Counted from the first letter of the stretch, positions 24,581-33,753 are shown. The stretch: 64,000 nucleotides of DNA from JBBROS01 sp965213845 (GCA_965213845.1 CBDCAI010000004.1:620001-684000), one strand, 5' to 3'. Notes: generated by a model not told the origin, from the letters alone. Translations and numbers: made by a program.

Positions 24581-25537
24581 CTAGAACAGCAGGCCCTTCT
24601 TCAGCATGCCGTGCACGCCCTTTTCGCCGTTCACCGTCTGCGTCACATGGAAGTCGACCGCCAGCGAGCAGAACTGGTAGGCCTGGTCGGCCGACAGGTT
24701 GGACCGCTGACAGATGAAGGCGATCATCTCCCGGAGCGCCTGCTTCATCGCAAGGTCCAGGTCCTCGTTCAGGCCCATCGAGATGAAATGGGTGGGCGTT
24801 TCCGCACGCGGGAAGCGGAGCAGCGGCGCCCCGGGGCCGCCACCCTTGTGCAGCACGAGCGTGAAGGTCCCCGTCAGGCACATCTCCAGCGCGTTGATGC
24901 AAACCTCGCCGTCGCCCTGCACGCCATGCCCGTCGCCTGCCGAGAAGTTCGCCCCAGGCACCCACACCGGCAGGAACAGAGTGCTGCCCGCGCCCACCTC
25001 CTTGTTGTCCAGGTTACCGCCGTGCTCACGCGGCTCCTTCGTCGAGATCGCGCCATAGCCGGGCTTCGGCGCGACGCCCATCACGCCGAAGAACGGCGAC
25101 AGCGACAGCTGCGTCCCCCAAGGCAGGCGGCAGGTCCGCGCCGCACGGTCCACGGTGATATGGCTGAGGAACCGTTCCGGGAAATCCTCCGGCAGCGTCC
25201 CGGCCAGCGGACGGTGCCCGCAGAAGCCCCAGTCCGCCCCGAGTTCGATCGCGTCGATCCTCACCTCGAGCATATCGCCGGGCATGGCCCCACGCACCGC
25301 GACGGGACCGGTCAGGATGTGCGGCCCCAGGCGTGGCGGGTTCGCGTCATGGATCGCCTGCAGGGCCGGGGGGATCGCCAGCCCAGACCCCGCTGCCGGC
25401 ATCACGTCCGGCGCGCCGGACACACACTCCAGCACCACGGTCTCGCCGCTGTCGATCTCCAGCACCGGCTTGTACTCGGCGCTGAACGTGCCCCAGTGGA
25501 TGGTCTCGGGCGTGGCGGCTACGCGGTGCGACGGCAT
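24581..25537 (-). CDS. Acetamidase/formamidase family protein
   Basis: This 318-residue enzyme is of the FmdA/AmdA family, which hydrolyses short amides such as formamide or acetamide to ammonia and the acid. Landmarks are VLECVSGAPDVMP, GPHILTGPVAVRGAMPGDMLEV, FFGVMGVAP, the GGNLDNKEVGAGSTLFLPV stretch, NFSAGDGHGVQGDGEVC and the late AVDFHVTQTVNGEKGVH. Length is typical. It stands alone between gcrA and tatA on the minus strand; no amide transporter is adjacent. Substrate is not determined. Confidence 0.88.
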   Translation of the reverse strand: MPSHRVAATPETIHWGTFSAEYKPVLEIDSGETVVLECVSGAPDVMPAAGSGLAIPPALQAIHDANPPRLGPHILTGPVAVRGAMPGDMLEVRIDAIELGADWGFCGHRPLAGTLPEDFPERFLSHITVDRAARTCRLPWGTQLSLSPFFGVMGVAPKPGYGAISTKEPREHGGNLDNKEVGAGSTLFLPVWVPGANFSAGDGHGVQGDGEVCINALEMCLTGTFTLVLHKGGGPGAPLLRFPRAETPTHFISMGLNEDLDLAMKQALREMIAFICQRSNLSADQAYQFCSLAVDFHVTQTVNGEKGVHGMLKKGLLF

Positions 25538-25575
25538 GCGGGGCGACTCCTGAAGTGATGCCCCGATCCTCCCCT

Positions 25576-25600
25576 GCCCGGCCCCGACGTCAAGCCGGGC
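25576..25600 (-). terminator. Possible hairpin downstream of tatA
   Basis: A 7-bp perfect stem, GCCCGGC at 25576-25582 with GCCGGGC at 25594-25600, encloses an 11-base loop. It lies about 55 bp beyond the tatA stop, between tatA and the formamidase gene. There is no U-tract, so termination is only suggested. Confidence 0.35.
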
Positions 25601-25654
25601 CGTGCTCCGCCGCCTCGCGGGATGCGCCGCCAGCCGGACCGGCGACGCTCCGGC

Positions 25655-25903
25655 TCAGACCGAGCGGGCCGTCGTCGCGTCGCGGGCCGCCGTCGTGCTC
25701 GTCGCGCCGGGCGCGGCGATGGTGCCGGCCGGCCGGTCGGCCGTCGCCTCCATCGAGGCATCCGGCTCCTCGGCCATGTTCTTCTTGAACGACTTGATGC
25801 CCTTCGCGAAGTCGCCCATCAGGTTGCTGACCTTGCCGCTGCCGAACAGCAGCAGGACGACCAGCAGCACGACCATCCAATGCCAGATGCTGAAGCTACC
25901 CAT
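25655..25903 (-). CDS. tatA: Twin-arginine translocase subunit TatA
   Basis: This 82-residue protein has the TatA/E architecture: SIWHWMVVLLVVLLLFGSGKV as the membrane helix, then the amphipathic helix with LMGDFAKGIKSFKKNM, then an unstructured alanine/threonine-rich tail. It forms the pore of the Tat system that exports folded proteins. ATG at 25903 was chosen because the four codons before it contain the GGAGGA ribosome-binding sequence. tatB and tatC are not beside it in this window. Two Tat-dependent candidates in the window are the binding protein at 763-2397 and possibly others. Confidence 0.9.
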   Translation of the reverse strand: MGSFSIWHWMVVLLVVLLLFGSGKVSNLMGDFAKGIKSFKKNMAEEPDASMEATADRPAGTIAAPGATSTTAARDATTARSV

Positions 25904-26019
25904 CGATTCCTCCATGTTGCAGGGCCCGGCCCCGCTTGTCCGTGTCCCGGTGTCCCGGGACGTGACGCTTGTCCATCGCAGCCGTCATGTGGCGCGACCG
26001 CGACACGCATGCAAGCGGT

Positions 26020-26547
26020 TTACGGATCGGACGCCTCGGCCACCAGCTCCGGCATCGGTCTTGCGCGGCCGGATGTGCCGCCCGGCGCCAGGAAGCCGTA
26101 CGTCGGGTAGGTCGTCGTCCCCAGCGATTTCGAGGGCGCCCACCACACCCGAACCCGGCTCCAGTCGTTGCCGGCCGAGACATCCACCACAGGCTCGTTC
26201 CGAGTGATCCGGTGATGCACCCAGTTCGCCTGGGTGACCTTGATCTCGCGGCCAGAGACGCTTTCCACCACGACCGACACATGGCCCGCCGGCAGGCGTC
26301 CGGACCGGCGGAACACCAGGACGCCGCCCTCGACAGGCCGCCGGGTCTGCTCGTACAGCCCAGGTGCCTGGTCCCACCACGATGCCGCGTCGCCATACAG
26401 CTTTATGCCGGTCACCTGCCGCGCGAACGGCGCGCATTCGAGCGCGCTGGAGCTGCCCAGCGCGGCCCCGCCGCCTGTGCCACCCCCGCATCCCGCAACC
26501 GACAGCGCAGCCAGAACCGACCAAGCCCTGAGCATCGTAGCTCCCAT
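26020..26547 (-). CDS. CHAP-domain lipoprotein (probable peptidoglycan amidase)
   Basis: This 175-residue protein begins with a lipoprotein signal peptide (LSVAGC lipobox, Cys about 20, followed by a glycine-rich linker). The rest is a CHAP-type cysteine peptidase domain. The likely nucleophile is in ALECAPFARQVTG and the histidine in AGHVSVVV; the ITQANW-like VTQANWVHH follows. CHAP enzymes cleave peptidoglycan cross-links or amide bonds. It is probably anchored in the outer or inner membrane facing the periplasm. An alternative start is Met5. The gene is monocistronic by spacing. Confidence 0.8.
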   Translation of the reverse strand: MGATMLRAWSVLAALSVAGCGGGTGGGAALGSSSALECAPFARQVTGIKLYGDAASWWDQAPGLYEQTRRPVEGGVLVFRRSGRLPAGHVSVVVESVSGREIKVTQANWVHHRITRNEPVVDVSAGNDWSRVRVWWAPSKSLGTTTYPTYGFLAPGGTSGRARPMPELVAEASDP

Positions 26548-26608
26548 GACCCAAGCATCTGATTCTATGTCTTTGCCTCGCGCAGAGCAACGGTCTTCAC
26601 CCAGACTC

Positions 26609-26911
26609 TCATCCCAGGGACCAGACGGCCCACGCGGCCCCCGTCCCGCCCAGGATCGCCACCGCCAAGCTCCGGGTCCAGACCATCAGACCCACGGTCG
26701 CCAGGGCCCCGACCCAGTGCTGCGGACCTCCTGTGGCGAGCGCTGGCACGACATAGCTGACGAACAGCGCGCCAGGCACATAGGTCAATGCCGCGCGAAC
26801 CAGCGGCGGCGGCCGGACCAGCCGGAACAGCAGGTAGCCGCCGGCGCGCGTGGCATAGGTCGCCAAGGCCATGCCGCAGATCGCGAGCAGGACGTCGGGC
26901 GCGAGCCTCAT
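26609..26911 (-). CDS. azlD: AzlD family branched-chain amino acid exporter subunit
   Basis: This 100-residue membrane protein has about four hydrophobic helices. The AzlD pattern MALATYATRAGGYLLFR, ALTYVPGALFVSYVVPAL and a C-terminal LAVAILGGTGAAW is visible. AzlC and AzlD together export branched-chain amino acids or analogues. It lies 19 bp downstream of azlC on the same strand. ATG at 26911 fits the family N-terminus; a longer frame to 26974 runs into azlC. Confidence 0.85.
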   Translation of the reverse strand: MRLAPDVLLAICGMALATYATRAGGYLLFRLVRPPPLVRAALTYVPGALFVSYVVPALATGGPQHWVGALATVGLMVWTRSLAVAILGGTGAAWAVWSLG

Positions 26912-26930
26912 GCCCAGGCCCCCGGCACGC

Positions 26931-27629
26931 TCACGCCCAACGGTCCCGCAGCACGCCCGCAGCCGCCCCGGCAAGCGCGCCGGCCACGATGTACCAGCTT
27001 CCGGACGTCGCCCACGACACCACCAACGACACGCCGGCCGCCACCGTCCAGGGCACCAGGTCGGCCCGGCCCCGCCACATGCCGGCGACGATCGCCACGA
27101 ACACCGCCAGCGCGGCGAAGAACAACGGATGCCCCGGCGGCGGCCGCATCGACGAACCCATCACGTGTCCCACGCCGGTGCCGGCAACCCAGACCACCCA
27201 CATGACCAGGCCGGACCCGAACAGGAAGCCGGCGTCGTTCCGCCCCTGCTGGATCTCCTTCACCGACATGGCCCAGTTCTGGTCCGCCATCACGAACAGG
27301 GTGACCCACAGCCGCCAGCCCCGCAGCCGGTCCAGCCAGGGACCGACGACCGGACCCATCAGCGCCATGCGAAGGTTGACGATGAACGCCGCGACCGTCG
27401 CGGCCAGGATCGGCGCCGGCACGCCCCAGTGGCTCAAGGCCAGCAGCTGCGCCGACCCGGCATAGCACAGCCCGCTCATCAGCACGGCCTCCAGCAACGA
27501 CAGCCCCTGGCCCTGCGCCACGATCCCGCACACCAGCCCGAACGGGATCAACGCGACCTGGAGCGGAAGGCTGCTGCGCACGCCTGCCAGGATGACGGCG
27601 CGCGAGAAACGGGGCCGGCCGAGCGACAC
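26931..27629 (-). CDS. azlC: AzlC family branched-chain amino acid exporter subunit
   Basis: This is a 232-residue polytopic membrane protein. The family signature includes LIPFGLVCGIVAQGQGLSLLEAVLMSGLCYAGSAQ, where FG..and GSAQ mark the conserved loop, and VVAFIVNLRMALMGP. The start is a GTG at 27629, 5 bp after the recX stop, with TGAGGG as ribosome-binding sequence. It forms a two-gene transporter with the downstream azlD. The exported compound could be an amino acid, an analogue or a related carboxylate. Confidence 0.88.
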   Translation of the reverse strand: MSLGRPRFSRAVILAGVRSSLPLQVALIPFGLVCGIVAQGQGLSLLEAVLMSGLCYAGSAQLLALSHWGVPAPILAATVAAFIVNLRMALMGPVVGPWLDRLRGWRLWVTLFVMADQNWAMSVKEIQQGRNDAGFLFGSGLVMWVVWVAGTGVGHVMGSSMRPPPGHPLFFAALAVFVAIVAGMWRGRADLVPWTVAAGVSLVVSWATSGSWYIVAGALAGAAAGVLRDRWA

Positions 27630-27633
27630 GCCC

Positions 27634-28254
27634 TCAGGCCCGCTTCAGCGCGAGCAGCAGCGCCTCCGCCTCCGCAGGCGAAAGGTCCAACGCCCGATGC
27701 GCGACGTCGCGCGGGAACCCGGCGCGCGCCAAGGCGCCAAGCTCGCGCGAACGGGTCTCCCCGCCCCCCTGCCCGAAACCTCCCAGGGCTGCTTCGTCCT
27801 CATCGGCCCGCCCTGGCACCCGGAACGGCCCCAGGCGGCGGCGGCGCGCATAGGCCACGGCCGCCGACAACTCCTGCTCGGGCCCTGGCAGGACGGAATG
27901 CGCCAGCTCCGATCCCACCCCCCTGCCGACCAGATGCGCCTCCACCCCGCGGCGGGACCGGCCGGAACGGACCAGCCGGGCCGCGCGCGCCGTCGCGAAC
28001 ACCGCATCGTCGACCAGCCCGGCCTCGACGAGCGCCCTGGCGACGACCCGCGTCTCGGCGTAGGCGGCGGCGCGCGCTGCTGCGACCTCCTGGCCCTCGG
28101 CCTCGGCGCGCCGGCCCCACCGCTGCACGGACCGCTCCAGCACCCGCACCAGGCCAGATTCAGTCGTTGCAAAGCGGGCCAGGTGGCGCAGCGCAGCCTC
28201 GTGCAGCTGGGCGCGGCCCGGGGGCGGGCCTGCAGGCTTGGGCGCTTGTGCCAT
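27634..28254 (-). CDS. recX: Regulatory protein RecX
   Basis: This 206-residue protein fits the RecX family of RecA modulators, with tandem three-helix repeats. Landmarks are LHEAALRHLARFATTESGLVRVLERSVQRW at the N-terminus, VARALVEAGLVDDAVFATARAARLVRSGRSRRGVEAHL in the middle and the terminal repeat. ATG at 28254 starts the conserved region. recA is not adjacent. It is the first gene of a unit continuing with azlC and azlD, and is divergent from argD. Confidence 0.82.
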   Translation of the reverse strand: MAQAPKPAGPPPGRAQLHEAALRHLARFATTESGLVRVLERSVQRWGRRAEAEGQEVAAARAAAYAETRVVARALVEAGLVDDAVFATARAARLVRSGRSRRGVEAHLVGRGVGSELAHSVLPGPEQELSAAVAYARRRRLGPFRVPGRADEDEAALGGFGQGGGETRSRELGALARAGFPRDVAHRALDLSPAEAEALLLALKRA

Positions 28255-28487
28255 GGGTGCAGGATGACACGCCCACCCCCGGTCCGGAACCCGGCAGAGC
28301 CGTGTTCCCGCAGCATGGCAGCGATGGTTCCCTTGCAGTATGCCGCGATGCCGGGCTGAAAGCGTTGACTTTGGCCGTTTGCCTCCGCCAACATCGTCGT
28401 TCGCCCGCATCGTCCCGTGGAACGCCCCCGTGGCACGCCACAGGACGCATGCGGCGTTCCGACCGTTCCTGAGGTGCAAGTCCTGTC

Positions 28488-29684
28488 ATGATCCCCGCCC
28501 TGATGCCGACCTACAACCGTGCCGACCTCGCTTTCGAGCGGGGAGAGGGCGCATGGCTGTTCACCACGGACGGGCGACGATTCCTCGATTTCGGGGCAGG
28601 CATCGCCACCTCCTCGCTGGGCCACAACAACCGTCACCTGGTTGACGCGATCACCGCGCAGGCCGGCCGGGTGATGCACACGAGCAACCTGTATCGGGTG
28701 CCGCAGGCCGAACGCCTGGCCGAACGCTTCGTCGAGGCGACGTTCGCCGACAGCGTCTTCTTCTGCAACTCGGGCGCGGAAGCGAACGAGGGCCTGGTGA
28801 AGATGATGCGCCGGGCCATGAGCCAGACCGGCCAGGATGAACGCTACCGTGTCCTGTGCTTCAACGGGGCGTTCCACGGCCGCACGCTCGCCATGCTGGC
28901 TGCCACCGGCAATGCCAAATACCTCAAGGGCTTCGGCCCGGAGGTGGACGGGTTCGACCACGTGCCGTTCAACAACATGAACGCCGTGCGCGACGCGATC
29001 GGGCCGCAGACGGCCGGCATCCTGATCGAGCCTGTCCAGGGCGAGGGCGGCATCCGGCCCGCGACGCTCGACTTCCTGCGCGACCTGCGCGCCACCTGCG
29101 ACGAGTTCGGCATCCTGCTGGGCCTGGACGAGGTGCAGTGCGGCATGGGCCGCACGGGCAAGCTGTTCGCGCATGAATGGGCGGGGATCGAGCCCGACGT
29201 CATGTCGATCGCGAAGGGCATCGCCGGCGGGTTCCCCATGGGGGCCGTGTTGGCGAAGGAAGCGGTGGCCAAGCACCTCGTTCCCGGCACGCACGGCACG
29301 ACCTTCGGCGGCAACCCCCTAGCCTGTGCTGCCGCGAATGCCGTGCTGGACGTGGTGCTGGCGCCCGGCTTCCTGGACGAGGTAGACCGGAAGGCCCGCC
29401 GCCTGTGGCACCTGCTGGAGGGTGTGGTGACCGAGGTCCCGTCCGTGCTCGAGGATGTGCGCGGCGCCGGGCTGATCCTGGGGCTGAAGGCCAAGGTGCC
29501 CAACGGCGAGCTGCAGGACGCCTTCACGGCCGAGGGCCTGCTGACGGTCGCCGCCGGGGACAACGTCGTGCGCCTGGTGCCGCCGCTCGTGCTCACGGAT
29601 GACGATGTCGACGCCGCCGTGGAGATGATCCGTCGCGGTGCCCGCCGCTGCATTCCATCTCCCATGGCAGCCGCAGCAAAATGA
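28488..29684 (+). CDS. argD: Acetylornithine / succinyl-diaminopimelate aminotransferase
   Basis: This is a 398-residue class III PLP aminotransferase acting in arginine and possibly lysine synthesis. Landmarks are FLDFGAGIATSSLGH, NSGAEANEGLVKMMRR, the LCFNGAFHGRTLAMLAATG stretch, LLGLDEVQCGMGRTGKLFAHEW and the PLP lysine in SIAKGIAGGFPMGA (about residue 246). It overlaps argF by four bases (ATGA). The 233-bp intergenic region before it separates it from divergent recX and should hold its promoter; a TTGACT hexamer lies in it, but no convincing -10 was seen. Confidence 0.95.
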   Translation: MIPALMPTYNRADLAFERGEGAWLFTTDGRRFLDFGAGIATSSLGHNNRHLVDAITAQAGRVMHTSNLYRVPQAERLAERFVEATFADSVFFCNSGAEANEGLVKMMRRAMSQTGQDERYRVLCFNGAFHGRTLAMLAATGNAKYLKGFGPEVDGFDHVPFNNMNAVRDAIGPQTAGILIEPVQGEGGIRPATLDFLRDLRATCDEFGILLGLDEVQCGMGRTGKLFAHEWAGIEPDVMSIAKGIAGGFPMGAVLAKEAVAKHLVPGTHGTTFGGNPLACAAANAVLDVVLAPGFLDEVDRKARRLWHLLEGVVTEVPSVLEDVRGAGLILGLKAKVPNGELQDAFTAEGLLTVAAGDNVVRLVPPLVLTDDDVDAAVEMIRRGARRCIPSPMAAAAK

Positions 29685-30652
29685 GCGGGGCGCTGCGCCG
29701 GGCAGAGCCGGTGGACACGCAGGTCGCGGAGCCGCCCCCGCGGCACTTCCTCGACCTGCGCCACTTCGAGACCGCGCCTCTGCGGCACATGCTGGACACG
29801 GCCATCAGCTTCAAGCGAAGCCGAAGCCACGCCAAACCCCTGGCCGGCAAGACCCTCGCCACGATCTTCGAGAAGCCCAGCACCCGCACCCGGGTCAGCT
29901 TCGAGGTCGCGATGCGGCAGCTCGGCGGCGATGTGGTCAACCTGACCGCCTCCGAGCTGCAGCTGGGCCGGGGCGAGACGGCTGCGGACACGGCCCGCGT
30001 GCTGTCCCGCTACGTGGACGCCATCATGCTGCGGACGGACAACGTCGCCCGCCTGCACGAGATGGCCGAGCACGCCACGGTGCCCGTCATCAACGGGCTG
30101 ACGGACATGAGCCACCCCTGCCAGTTGATGGCGGACGTCATGACCTTCGAGGAACATCGCGGCCCCATCGCGGGCCAGGTCGTCGCCTGGGTCGGGGATG
30201 GGAACAACGTCGCCTGCAGCTGGATCGAAGCCGCCGTGCGGTTCGGCTTCACCTTGCGGATCGCCACCCCCGAGCTGCGGCGCCCGCCACAGAAGCTGCT
30301 GGACTGGGCCCGGGGCCAAGGCGCCCGGATCGAGCTGACGGACGACCCGGAGGCCGCGGTCGCGGGCGTGGCCTGCGTCGTCACGGATGCCTGGGTCAGC
30401 ATGTCCGACGACCCGAACGTCAGCCGCCACAACCTGCTCATGCCCTACCAGGTCAACCGGCGGCTGATGAACAAGGCTGCTCCCGATGCCTTGTTCATGC
30501 ACTGCCTGCCGGCACACCGGGGCGAGGAGGTGACGGCCGAGGTCATCGACGGCCCGAACTCGGTCGTGTTCGACGGGGCCGAGAACCGGCTGCACGCGCA
30601 GAAGGGCATCCTGGTCTGGTCCCTCGGCGACGCCGGGGACGCTTCGGCCTGA
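29681..30652 (+). CDS. argF: Ornithine carbamoyltransferase
   Basis: This 323-residue enzyme makes citrulline from ornithine and carbamoyl phosphate. The carbamoyl phosphate site FEKPSTRTR, the HPCQLMAD motif, the ornithine loop DAWVSMSDD and the HCLPAHRGEEV catalytic cysteine motif are all intact. The N-terminus has an extra 20 residues before FLDLRHF. It is translationally coupled to argD through an ATGA overlap, placing two arginine steps in one operon. Confidence 0.97.
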   Translation: MSGALRRAEPVDTQVAEPPPRHFLDLRHFETAPLRHMLDTAISFKRSRSHAKPLAGKTLATIFEKPSTRTRVSFEVAMRQLGGDVVNLTASELQLGRGETAADTARVLSRYVDAIMLRTDNVARLHEMAEHATVPVINGLTDMSHPCQLMADVMTFEEHRGPIAGQVVAWVGDGNNVACSWIEAAVRFGFTLRIATPELRRPPQKLLDWARGQGARIELTDDPEAAVAGVACVVTDAWVSMSDDPNVSRHNLLMPYQVNRRLMNKAAPDALFMHCLPAHRGEEVTAEVIDGPNSVVFDGAENRLHAQKGILVWSLGDAGDASA

Positions 30653-30668
30653 CGGCGGGGAGGCAGCG

Positions 30669-30953
30669 ATGACCGAGGAGATCGCCGCGACCCCCGGCTG
30701 GGTCGAGCACCGGCTGGACGAGGTGTTCGCCGGCCTGCCCGACGCCCCTGGCATCGTCGTGGCCCGGCAGGCCTACGCGACCTGCCTCGCCCGCCGAAAG
30801 GCGCCGGCGGCTCCGTCGGACCTTCTGGGCGCGGAATTCGAGGGCTGCCGTCCGACCCTGCGCCGGGCCCTGCAGGCCGGCGGCGTCCAAGGCCTCGACT
30901 GGATCGACGCGGCGCTCGAGGCGCTCGAGGCCGAGATCGCCTCGTCGAGCTGA
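30669..30953 (+). CDS. Small protein of unknown function downstream of argF
   Basis: This 94-residue soluble protein is not recognised. It has no signal peptide or membrane helix. Visible features are an acidic N-terminus with VEHRLDEVFAGL, a central YATCLARRKAP and an acidic, leucine-rich C-terminal helix (LDWIDAALEALEAEI). The start lies 16 bp after argF with GGGGAGG just upstream, so it is probably the third gene of the arginine operon. It ends 20 bp before a convergent MFS gene. No paralogue is seen in the window. Confidence 0.6.
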   Translation: MTEEIAATPGWVEHRLDEVFAGLPDAPGIVVARQAYATCLARRKAPAAPSDLLGAEFEGCRPTLRRALQAGGVQGLDWIDAALEALEAEIASSS

Positions 30954-30972
30954 AGCGCCGTTCCGCCGCGCG

Positions 30973-32112
30973 TCAGGCCGGCCGCGCCGCGAGCCAACCG
31001 TGCAGGACGAACAGCGGGATGGTCGCAACCGTCATGAGCGCGGCCGCCAACAACGCGCCGGAGGCCGACCCGGCCCAGTCCGCAGCCTGCCCGCACAGCG
31101 CCGGCAGGAAGGTCGTCCCGGCATAATAGATCGTGTAGAACAGGCCCATCCCGATCGCCCGGTTCTCCGGCCGGGCGGACAGCGTGCCGATCGCGACGAT
31201 CACGCCGGCATGCACCGCGGCGATCGTCCCGAACATCAGCGCCCAGAAATACGGTGCATCCAGCAAGGCCGGCCCGGCGACCGCCGCCACGGCCGTGACC
31301 GAACCCACGAGGAACACCCGGCCGTTCCCCCAGCGCGCCGCCAGCATGCCCCCCAGCACCATCGCCGGAAGATTGCACCAGGTGGACAGCGTCATCACCG
31401 TCGCGATCATCGCAGGCGAATGGCCCCGCTCGACCATCAAGGACGGGATGTACGACAGCACGCCGTAATACCCCGCGTTGTAGGCCGTCCAGATCAGGCC
31501 CGACACGGTCACCAGCTGCGTCTCGCGCCACGACAGCACACCCCAGCTCCGGCCCACCTCCCGGCGCTCGCCTGCCGACGGCAGGAACAGCAGCAGCGCC
31601 ACGCCCGCGACGGCCGCCCCGGCCAGGAACATCCCACGGGGACCGAAGGCCGCCACGAGCGGCTCGCGCGTCAGGGCGGCAAGCCCGATGCCCATCGGGA
31701 ATGCGCCCACCAGCAGGCTCAGAATCGGCAGGAACCGCCGGTCGGCAAAGCGGTCCGACACCATCTTGCCCTGCATCACCACCAGCGTGACGGCCCCGGC
31801 ACCCGACACCACGCGGCCGAACCCCACGCCCGCTTGGGTCAGGACCGCAGCTGCGATCAGGCAGCCCGCCACCATCAGCCCGATCCCCAGCCCCACCACG
31901 ATGCGCGACCCGATCAGCCGGCCCGCCAACCCGCCCGGCAACGCCACGAACACCCCGGGCAGCATATAGAGCCCGATCAGCGCCCCCAGCCCCGCATAGT
32001 CCAGCCGGAACAAGGACGTCAGCTCCGGGCCCAGGATCGCGACGCTCTGGAACTGGTAGCCGAACGCGACGCGCCCCAAAACCAGCGCCGCGACGAAGTA
32101 GGCATCCCTCAT
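30973..32112 (-). CDS. MFS transporter, unknown substrate
   Basis: This is a 379-residue protein with about 12 predicted membrane helices of the major facilitator superfamily. The loop 2-3 motif is present as GGLAGRLIGSRIVVGLG, and the second half has GGMLAARWGNGRVF at the equivalent position. The N-terminus enters the first helix at once (AYFVAALVLGRVAFGYQFQSVA). It sits between the arginine genes and hslO on the opposite strand and is likely monocistronic. The substrate cannot be inferred; the family sub-type resembles cyanate/NNP-like drug or organic-anion carriers only in general. Confidence 0.8.
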   Translation of the reverse strand: MRDAYFVAALVLGRVAFGYQFQSVAILGPELTSLFRLDYAGLGALIGLYMLPGVFVALPGGLAGRLIGSRIVVGLGIGLMVAGCLIAAAVLTQAGVGFGRVVSGAGAVTLVVMQGKMVSDRFADRRFLPILSLLVGAFPMGIGLAALTREPLVAAFGPRGMFLAGAAVAGVALLLFLPSAGERREVGRSWGVLSWRETQLVTVSGLIWTAYNAGYYGVLSYIPSLMVERGHSPAMIATVMTLSTWCNLPAMVLGGMLAARWGNGRVFLVGSVTAVAAVAGPALLDAPYFWALMFGTIAAVHAGVIVAIGTLSARPENRAIGMGLFYTIYYAGTTFLPALCGQAADWAGSASGALLAAALMTVATIPLFVLHGWLAARPA

Positions 32113-32201
32113 CAGTCCCCTGGCCCCATGCCCGGAGGCTAGAACGTTCCCGATGCGGCAAGAAGGTTCACCTGAGCAGGGCTGATCCCTATGTTAGACG
32201 C

Positions 32202-33170
32202 ATGAGCGCGACACCTGCCTTCCTCGACAGCAACCGCCCCGACGTGCCCGACATCGTCGTGCCCCGGGGCGTTACCCCCTTCCACCTTCCCGGCCGGCCC
32301 GTCCGCGGGCGCCTCGTCCGGCTGGGCCCCCTCGCCGACGCCCTGCTGACCCGGCACGAGAACCACCCGGTCGTCACCGCGCTCTCGGGCCAGGCCCTGG
32401 CCCTGGCTGCGGCCCTGTCGACCGCGCTGAAGTTCCGGGGATCGTTCAGCCTCCAGGCCAAGGGCGACGGGGTCGTCACCATGCTGCTGGCCGACAGCAC
32501 CGAAACAGGGGCGCTCCGGGGCTATGCACGCGCCGCAACCGAACGCCTGGACGCCCTGCTGGCGGAAAACCCTGCCCCTTCCGCCCGCGCCCTTCTCGGC
32601 GACGGCTACCTCGCCTTCACCGTCGACCAGGGCGGCGACATCGAACGCCATCAGGGGATCGTCGCGATCGAGGGCGAAGACCTGGCCGACATGGCGCTGC
32701 ACTACTTCGAGACCAGCGAGCAGATCCGGTGCACCGTCCGCCTCGCCTGCGCCCACACCCCGGCCGGCTGGCGCGCCGGGGCCCTGGTCCTGGAACGGAT
32801 CGCCGGCGAGGGCGGGATCGACCCCGAGATGGACGCCGCCGCACAGGACGAGGCCTGGCGCACCGCGACCGCACTGGCCGCAACGCTCCGCGACGAGGAG
32901 CTGCTGGACGACAACCTGGCGTCCGACCGCCTGCTGTATAACCTGTTCGGCCTGGAGGGCGTGGCCGCGGACCGCAACCGGGCCCTGGCCTATGGCTGCC
33001 GCTGCTCGCGGGCCCGGCTCGCCGGCATTCTCGAGGGCTTCTCGACCGACGACCTGGACCACATGGTCGTCGACCACAACATCGTCATGACGTGCGAGTT
33101 CTGCAATCTGGACTTCCGCTTCGGCCGCGACGAGGTGCGTGGCCTGACCAAACCACCCCAGGAGGGATGA
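32202..33170 (+). CDS. hslO: Redox-regulated chaperone Hsp33
   Basis: This 322-residue holdase is activated by oxidation. The C-terminal redox switch has four zinc-binding cysteines: CRC in YGCRCSRARL and CEFC in MTCEFCNLDF. The N-terminal domain (about 15-230) has the family strands SFSLQAKGDGVVTMLLAD, RGYAR and LGDGYLAFTVDQG. The arginine gene cluster followed by hslO is a recurrent alphaproteobacterial arrangement. The start of the downstream lipoprotein gene overlaps or follows closely. Confidence 0.95.
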   Translation: MSATPAFLDSNRPDVPDIVVPRGVTPFHLPGRPVRGRLVRLGPLADALLTRHENHPVVTALSGQALALAAALSTALKFRGSFSLQAKGDGVVTMLLADSTETGALRGYARAATERLDALLAENPAPSARALLGDGYLAFTVDQGGDIERHQGIVAIEGEDLADMALHYFETSEQIRCTVRLACAHTPAGWRAGALVLERIAGEGGIDPEMDAAAQDEAWRTATALAATLRDEELLDDNLASDRLLYNLFGLEGVAADRNRALAYGCRCSRARLAGILEGFSTDDLDHMVVDHNIVMTCEFCNLDFRFGRDEVRGLTKPPQEG

Positions 33171-33175
33171 GCCCG

Positions 33176-33751
33176 ATGCTCCCACGCCGGCTGGCGCTGC
33201 TCGCCCCGATCTGCCTCGCAGCCTGCGGCGAGGACGGGCCGCCACGCAGCTTTCCCCCCCTGCGCTACGACTATCTCGCGCCGCTGCAGCTGAACGTCGC
33301 CAGCATCGAGTTCGCTCCGTTGCCGCCACCCGGCCCGCTCGACACGATCTCGCCGGTGCCGGCCGGGCCCGCGCTGCAGCAGATGGCGCAGGACCGCCTG
33401 TCGGTCGGTGGATCGAGCGGGCGCGTCGTGATCAAGGTGGACGAGGCGCGGATCACCCGGTCCGGCAGCAGCCTCGACGGCGCCATGGCCATCCGCGTCG
33501 ACGTGATGACGACCGGCGGCGGCGCATCGGGCTTCGCCGAGGCCCGGGTCTCCCGGAATCGTACCGGCCTCGGCCGCGACCTCCGCGGCGCGCTCTATGA
33601 CTTCACCAAGCAGATGCTGGACGACATGAACGTGGAGCTGGAGTTCCAGCTCCGGCAGTCGCTGCGGGACTATCTCCAGACCACCTCGACCGCACCGGCG
33701 CCGGCAGCCGTGGAACAGCAGGATCTGGGACCGCCGCGCCAAGTGCCCTGA
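33176..33751 (+). CDS. Lipoprotein of unknown function
   Basis: This 191-residue protein has a lipoprotein signal peptide with lipobox LAAC (Cys about 16) followed by GED, so the +2 residue is Gly and outer-membrane sorting is likely. The mature part has YDYLAPLQLNVASIEF at the start and an alternating polar/hydrophobic central segment ending in LEFQLRQSLRDYL. This resembles small conserved lipoproteins next to hslO in Rhodospirillales; function is not known. ATG at 33176 has AGGAGG ten bases upstream; an alternative ATG at 33167 overlaps the hslO stop. It ends 2 bp from the convergent dsbD end. Confidence 0.72.
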   Translation: MLPRRLALLAPICLAACGEDGPPRSFPPLRYDYLAPLQLNVASIEFAPLPPPGPLDTISPVPAGPALQQMAQDRLSVGGSSGRVVIKVDEARITRSGSSLDGAMAIRVDVMTTGGGASGFAEARVSRNRTGLGRDLRGALYDFTKQMLDDMNVELEFQLRQSLRDYLQTTSTAPAPAAVEQQDLGPPRQVP

Positions 33752-33753
33752 CG

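Noticed and set aside
28255..28487. A -35/-10 promoter for argD (TTGACT in the leader)
   Set aside because: A TTGACT hexamer is present but no acceptable -10 lies at 16-18 bp, so no promoter is claimed.
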